The notes below the pieces were generated by a model. That model saw nothing but the letters and a program-made list of their open reading frames with translations. It did not search any database and was not told where the DNA came from. A stretch of DNA of 64,000 nucleotides from assembly GCF_001039355.2 (NCBI RefSeq), contig NW_019774536.1:461089-525088 (forward strand), in the 5' to 3' direction. This document shows, in pieces, positions 58,150 through 64,000 of this stretch. The stretch comes from Lingula anatina (Eukaryota; Brachiopoda; Lingulata; Lingulida; Lingulidae). Both the position numbers and the translations under genes were made by a program. Numbering within the stretch: the first letter of the stretch is position 1; the number at the start of each line of letters is the position of its first letter.

Positions 58150-61100
58150 TAGTTTGTTTCTCTGATTGTTTTCAGCGAAGAAGTTAGTGCACAGTAACTA
58201 TCAAACCGTGAATGTTCCTATAGACCTTTGATGTGAGGAAGTTGATTGCACAGTTTTACTTCAACACTATCGAATACTGGATTTTGCTGGTTGCAGATGA
58301 TGATGTGTGTGTGGGCGAGGAGGGGGGGATGGGGGGGGGGGGCTCAAGGACAAAAGGAAATTGCCTCACTTCACTTGGCTAATATGAAATAGTAGAAGAG
58401 GACAATTCTACCACAATATGCTGGACTCGGGGGGGGGGGGGGGGGAAAAGAAAAATGCTTATATTAGTTATATGTTGTTGAGGCGAGAAGAGGTGGTACC
58501 TTTAAAGGGAGAGAAGGCACGTGACCATAGCGGAATATTAAAGGGCTATTTTATTTGGCTCATTGGTGTTTTATATTCTTGGAAAAGCCATACAAATTAC
58601 AAGTACTGCTCAATACTTGCTGTTGCCTTATATGACACCTTGTATTTACATGCTCTGTGTGTGACCGTAGGCAAAGCTATAAAAAGTTTATAGTTATTGG
58701 ATCAGTCCCATGTATCAGATATCATAACCTGAAATGTCACAGAATGGCAGACTTCATTGCTATTTTTAATCTCCTGTGTCGAATTCAACAAACATAATGA
58801 CACTACAAATAGCTATTGTTTTTGTTTTTTTTTTTTCAGAGATCTTTTAAGTGAAATGGTGTTTGAATTTTGTCTGTGAGACAGGTTTCTTAATGCCCTT
58901 TATTTATTTATTTATTTATTTATTTATTCCAGTTTGATGCCAGCTGGTAGTTTTTATGTGACATTTGCTTTGTATCTTGGTTTCCTAACATCACAAATTT
59001 CTTAAAGATAATCATGACAGCCATTGGTTTGATTTTAACTGATGACAAAATACATAACTTGATGTAACAGTGTCAAGTGCCTGGTTGACAGTTTATGGGT
59101 AATTACTTTTTTGGGACAAAAACAGTTTTGAAGTATTCATAAAAATTCTTTTTGTACTTCACCTAAGATTATGAAAAGCGATGAAATGTCAGCTGTCATT
59201 TTTGAGGTTTAGAAAATTGGTAGCAGTGTAGAGTGTTCAAGGGATTATATTAATCAAATATCTCATCAGTATGCAGTCAACAAAACAGTATAAGAAAAAA
59301 CTTAACCTGTAGCAAGAAAATCTAAATGTTAGTTTGTCACTTTTAAATGCATATGTACTTGTCCCATTTATTTTTTAGTTGTGCACTTTAGTAACTCCCA
59401 TTGAAATTCTACATGCACTATGTGGTCAGTATGTTTAAATAAATGGGAGATTTATATGAATAAATCAGGTACTTTGCACCCCTTAAGCAATTCAACAGTG
59501 CAGCTTTAATTTACAGACAGGTAGTCCCCTGCATAACACTTCAGTACAATTCCGTCTATCATCACACAAGTCTTATGTCATTATTTCTCCGACACTGGTA
59601 TTGTGACAAAGACATGCTTGTATTGTGTTGGGTAAAAACAAGATCGGCATTTTGACCTCTCCTATCCCCTTCCCTTCTCTGGTCGTTTGTTTGTGTGTGT
59701 GAATACGGTAATTGCTTGAAATTTTCAAACTCCTCACTCAATTTTTTTTGGTTTCAAGATTTATCATTTAGTTAATCCCAAAAATGAAATCTCTGGCTTA
59801 AAGCCAACTTGTTACTCAGAACTATTGAATCAGCATTTTCATGTGTCACTTACGTAAGTTTGTTTTGGAGAATGTCATCAATTTATTTGGTTTGAATTTA
59901 ACAAACAATTGCCGTATATATATGTATATCATTCTACCCCTCACAGTTGGAATGCTGTACTAGTTCAGTTGGGGAGCACACACATGCTAGTTTCACACCT
60001 CGGATTATGGCGTCAAAACTGGGCCAGACCCGACCCATCCCCAAAACAGTTCATCAGGAAGAACAAGAAAAAAAAATTTGCTGTGTGTACATGACTTAAA
60101 AGACGCCAATTTACAGGGTCGTGAACTCTAACAGTGAATTTGGGTCAAAGTAAACATTCGAGGACAATAGCTCTAATGTATGCAGTGGCCAGAGGAAACT
60201 GATTGTAAAATTACAGGGGGGGACAGCGACGGGATTATTGTTATCAGGGAGAGCGTTATCAGTGATGGAAGGCACTGCTTTGTGTTATAATTACAATGTG
60301 GCGTAATACACATAGCTAAATGACTGGCTCAAGTTTGGGTGAAGTTGAATCCTGCTAAGTGTGTGTTCTCTTTAAGGGGACAGAGAGGACAGAGACACAA
60401 ATATCAGCTAGGAGAAATTTTAGGGAGGGAAAAAAAGAGAGAATCGATCTATCTGGATAAGGGAAAATTGTATGGATGCTTATCTCGGATGTGTTAACTG
60501 CAAGGCTATTGGAAACAGTTTTGGGGAAGAATTGTTTTGAAAATAGGACAGTGATTGTTTTGAAATATGACAGCGTGACATTTGCACATGATTTTTGCAG
60601 TGTGAACTTTGTTAACTTGGTGAGAAGATCGTAGGATAAAATCCGATTTATCAAAGAGTAAAAGCATATCAGGAAAGACACATTCAAAGCATTTTATTTT
60701 AAAATTTGGAGTTTTTGATATTCATATGTTAGACGAATGCAGGTTTATCAGGATAGCAGTACTGGAGTTGCAGCAAGAAAACTGGACATGTGACAGGCTT
60801 TATCAACTTTACTGAAGAGACACTTTTGGATTTATTGAGTCCTCTCAGGATAACAGTGTTTTCTAGTTGGTGGGGTTACAACAGCAGTTTGGGAATTAGC
60901 CAGCTGGTTTCACGTCTCTTCGACAATTACATATCAAAGAGTATAACACTTCATAAAAGACGGTGAACAAGTCCACCAGTTATAAACAGAGGTCAGGAAG
61001 TTCCACGTGTTAGGAATATTTTCTGTCCTCAAAGCATCATGTTGCATGACTGCCAAAAAAAAAAAAAATCTTCGGTTTTTGTTTTAGAGGCACTTAACTG

Positions 61101-61355
61101 AAGTAGCTCTAGTTAAGATAAGCCAACTGCTGGTTTTATGTGCTAACTTACCACAGTGACTAGACTTCTATCATACTGCAGAGTATAAAGTTGTAGAAGG
61201 CAGAGAGGGCATAGATTTAACAGGAAAAAAAAAAATTGAAATCCTGCATGTGCAAGAAATATTTCAAGGCCTCCCAGCTTTGAAATGTTATGTAGATTTA
61301 GTATTTGACAGTAACAGAAGCCTGCTGTTGATTTTGATATCAAGATTCTTCCTAG

Positions 61356-61523
61356 AGCTTGTAGTGCTCCTGCTGTTTGGTCACTGTGCAAGAAGGACAC
61401 CAGTGTTACTCCGCACCAAATGTCCGTCATGGAGAAAAAGTACAAGTTCAACTGGCGCAGGCACCACAGTGCGCCGCCGAGGTTTTACAAGGAAACTCTG
61501 CACGAGGAGGATAACAATGGCAG
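61356..61523 (+). CDS. bun (TSC22D): TSC22 alternative exon 4 (first or cassette exon, candidate)
   Basis: ATG 61420 (and 61429 in better context, gtcATGG) opens 34 codons plus AG to donor GGCAG|gtgtgtg, phase 2 like the other three. The peptide MSVMEKKYKFNWRRHHSAPP then RFYKETLHEEDNNG is basic, then acidic. The frame is also open upstream to acceptor attcttcctag at 61355; read from there the exon is 168 bp, 56 codons, phase 2-2, so it could be a symmetric cassette exon adding ACSAPAVWSLCKKDTSVTPH before the ATG. The donor begins a TG-rich stretch. Confidence 0.55.
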
Positions 61524-63655
61524 GTGTGTGTTTGTGTGTGTGAATGGGTGTGCGTGCGAATGCATGTGTGTGTGTGTGCATATGCATGTGTAAGTGTGCA
61601 TGTGTATGTTTGTGTAGGATTGTGATTGGGAGTTTCCAGGGTTTTCTTGTATGATTTTTTTTACAAGGCTTCGCTGACTACAGGAGGTATGAGGTACTGA
61701 TGAGTGGGATTACACGTGCATGCATGTGTGTGCATCTGCGCACATGTTTGTGTCTGAGAGGAATGGGGGCTGGCTATTCTCATATAGCTTCTTTTTACAA
61801 GGACTTACCAACTGGGGACAACGCCACCCAAAGAGTATGTTGCCACGAGCAAATTAAGGGCGTAGGTTCTAAAACGTTGAGGAATCCCAGTGTGAAGAAA
61901 ATAGCACTCACAATTGTGCTGTAAAGCTCCTGGCAAAGAAATCAACATAAGACCATAATTTACAAAAATTTTATATACAAAATAATACATTAACCTAAAA
62001 AAGTCTATAGACAACTTGTATGGGAATGCATACAGGACTTCTCATGGGTAGATAGTGGAGCAGATAATGATTTAAATGAGCTATTATTATTGATGAGAGA
62101 GTAGGGAATAATTGGGGGGGGGGGGTACAGGAGGGGAGGGGGAGGATGCATTTTTGCATGTTCTCTCAACAGACTATCATAAATTTTTAGCCAACAGCTT
62201 TTAAATTGTCAGGCTTTTATTCAGTTTTGTCTGAAGATGGTACCGACTGGTCTACCCTATTGGTTACATAAAGATTACGTAGCATTAAGTATGTAAAGTG
62301 AAATCTTCTTTTAACTAGCCCTACTGATGGATGGTTGTTGGCTTTGCAAAGTTACTCTGAAAATATTTTAGGTAAAATTGTGTAGGTCCAGCCAAAGGAT
62401 ATGCCTATTGGTCAGTGACATTTGAGCCAGTGGTCACTGGGCAGTAACATTCAGTCTCCATTGTACTTAGCTCTCCATGTAGTGGACATACATGCTTAAC
62501 AGTGAATAGAGGGGCATAAAGTTACTGTAGTGAATGTATCCAGTTCTAAATATTTGTGTCTCATGCCATACATATATGATCACAAGAATTTAAGCCTGGG
62601 GAGATTTCATAATATGATTCATTGCTTGGCAGGAAATAACAAGGGGAAAAAAACTTCAGATTTCATGGCAAAGACTCTGAGCAAGTCTAGACATTAAAGT
62701 TAATAGCAAAGTTATAAAGAGCACTTTATGCTACTGTTTAAATACAAATGTAAAAGTGGTTTATATTGGAAAAAATTGCCAAAAGTAAATGTGGCAGTTG
62801 GAAAAAGGTTGAAAAAAAAAACAACAATATAAAGGTTATAAAACCTGAAAAGGTAGTTATGGGTATTAAAGCAGCTGTTTATCTGATTAGATAGACAGAT
62901 ATATAAATGGCAGCTGCAAAGATTGCCAAGGCCAACTGAAACATCTCTGTGACTTGCATGTTAAGTATAACTAGGTATGAGTTGGCTCCTTTGACTGGTT
63001 GTTTTTCATTATCAGCTCTTTCTTTTTTTTTAAATTGATGACAGTGCACTGATGAAACCCCTGAGGACCTCCTTAGTTAGTTCTTCTTGTCATGTTTTGA
63101 TAAATTATTCTTGTGTTATTTCCTACATTTTTATTTACAGGAATGATGTTTTTGATAAGTCAGCTTCTGCATCTTTTTTTTTTTAATGAGATTTTGACTC
63201 TTACAAACAGATTTTTTTTTCAGTGGTAAACAGGATACTTTAAGGGACAGAAAGTTAGAAATGTAACGGAAAAAAATTTTTATTATATTCTGTTAAGTCT
63301 ATTAAAAAAATAAAGGTAAGGTGACTATTGTAACACTATTGAATGTTTAAATGTGTAGTTAGCCGCACTGTTTACCAAATTGGGAATTGTTATCGGCTTA
63401 AGCCAGATTTAAATTATAGAAGACCAGAAGCCAGTTATTTACATTGCCTGACTATGTAACACTCACAAATATCTTAGCACATTGTTGACAGCCTGGTGTA
63501 TGTGTTTGTGTATATGTGTATGTTTGTATTCCTTTACACATATATTCTGTTATATCTGTTTCAAGATTTTTGAGGGCATTTCCTTTATTTACTGAAGTGC
63601 AATTCATTTATGTTACAGCCTGCAGACTTTTGTGTCAGTCAGTCTGTATGAGTAT

Positions 63656-63702
<47 letters not shown>

Positions 63703-64000
63703 TTTCAGCAAAAGCTGTCTTTTTACTTGTCCACTTTACTTCCATCTTACAGCCTTAATGAAACTTAAATCTCTCAGCCGTGAAAAGTAATTTCAGAATG
63801 ATAGGTCAGTTGTTTACACCCTTCCCATCAAAATGGAGAATTAATACCTTATAACCTGGCGTGGAACTCAATTAAGGATGAATTTAATTTAAGCCAAATA
63901 TCCACAGAATTTATTTTCTAGTTAAATTGTCTTGTAGTCCAAACTCTAGGAATTAAGTAAAAAGATTTAGAAATAATTAAAATTCAGTGAAATACAGCAT
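61524..64000 (+). other. TSC22 intron, last part
   Basis: TG-rich to about 61615, a G-run at 62114, and (TTTA)n at 63652-63705. No TSC-box exon (the conserved AIDNKIEQAMDLVK region) is seen on either strand, so the shared 3' exons lie beyond the window. Confidence 0.6.
63652..63705. repeat. (TTTA)n microsatellite
   Basis: About 13 tetranucleotide units. Confidence 0.95.

Larger units (their letters stand above)
54127..61355 (+). other. TSC22 intron, third part
   Basis: Contains (TG)n then (GA)n at 54625-54718, a GA-rich microsatellite at 56211-56315, G-runs near 57189, 58321 and 58430, (TTTA)n at 58901-58928, and MITEs listed separately. A nine-codon ATG-to-donor frame at 56789 has phase 2 but is too short to call. 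Confidence 0.55.

Noticed and set aside
4651-63705. CRISPR-like spacing in the microsatellites and tandem units
   Set aside because: Repeats are uninterrupted or irregular without unique spacers, and the sequence is animal.

Overview
The window is AT-rich animal DNA: multi-exon genes with GT-AG introns, very long introns, dense microsatellites and many small transposon relics. The main gene is a long-isoform TSC22/bunched homologue. Together with Penelope-like, Tc1-like, LINE and piggyBac-like relics, this fits an invertebrate bilaterian, probably marine. The species cannot be fixed from sequence alone.

Left third (1-24 kb, + strand): the 3' parts of three paralogous genes of an unrecognised family, rich in Gln, Pro and Glu, with repeated YxDL-P motifs. 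Gene A has two exons at 1198-1845. Gene B is a tandem array of six near-identical exon-intron units at 14150-17212. Gene C has two exons at 20092-21324. The shared coding motifs, and the shared 3' untranslated sequence of A and C, show duplication. Between them lie transposable elements, including a TTAA-flanked, piggyBac-like non-autonomous element inserted in another inverted-repeat element whose uninterrupted relative lies 7 kb away. Stretches of about 4 kb downstream of gene A (2034-5990) and at 26094-30130 are collinear duplicates carrying Penelope-like (PLE) remains; one has a recognisable hammerhead-ribozyme core.

24.2-25.5 kb, - strand: three short exons join in frame to give a predicted 78-residue protein that I do not recognise. 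Three CCAAT boxes lie upstream of its ATG.

Right half (32.3-64 kb, + strand): the TSC22/bunched locus. A long first exon (32614-34238) encodes the two conserved N-terminal motifs and polyglutamine. Three further candidate 5' coding exons lie downstream at 43191-43366, 53936-54126 and 61420-61523 (or 61356-61523). All four end at good donors in the same phase (2), as expected if alternative promoters or cassette exons feed one shared TSC-box exon. No TSC-box exon was seen; it should lie beyond base 64000. The rest is intron with microsatellites, foldback MITEs, one 259-bp assembly gap in a poly-C tract, and a likely allelic assembly duplication at 49.4-50.8 kb.
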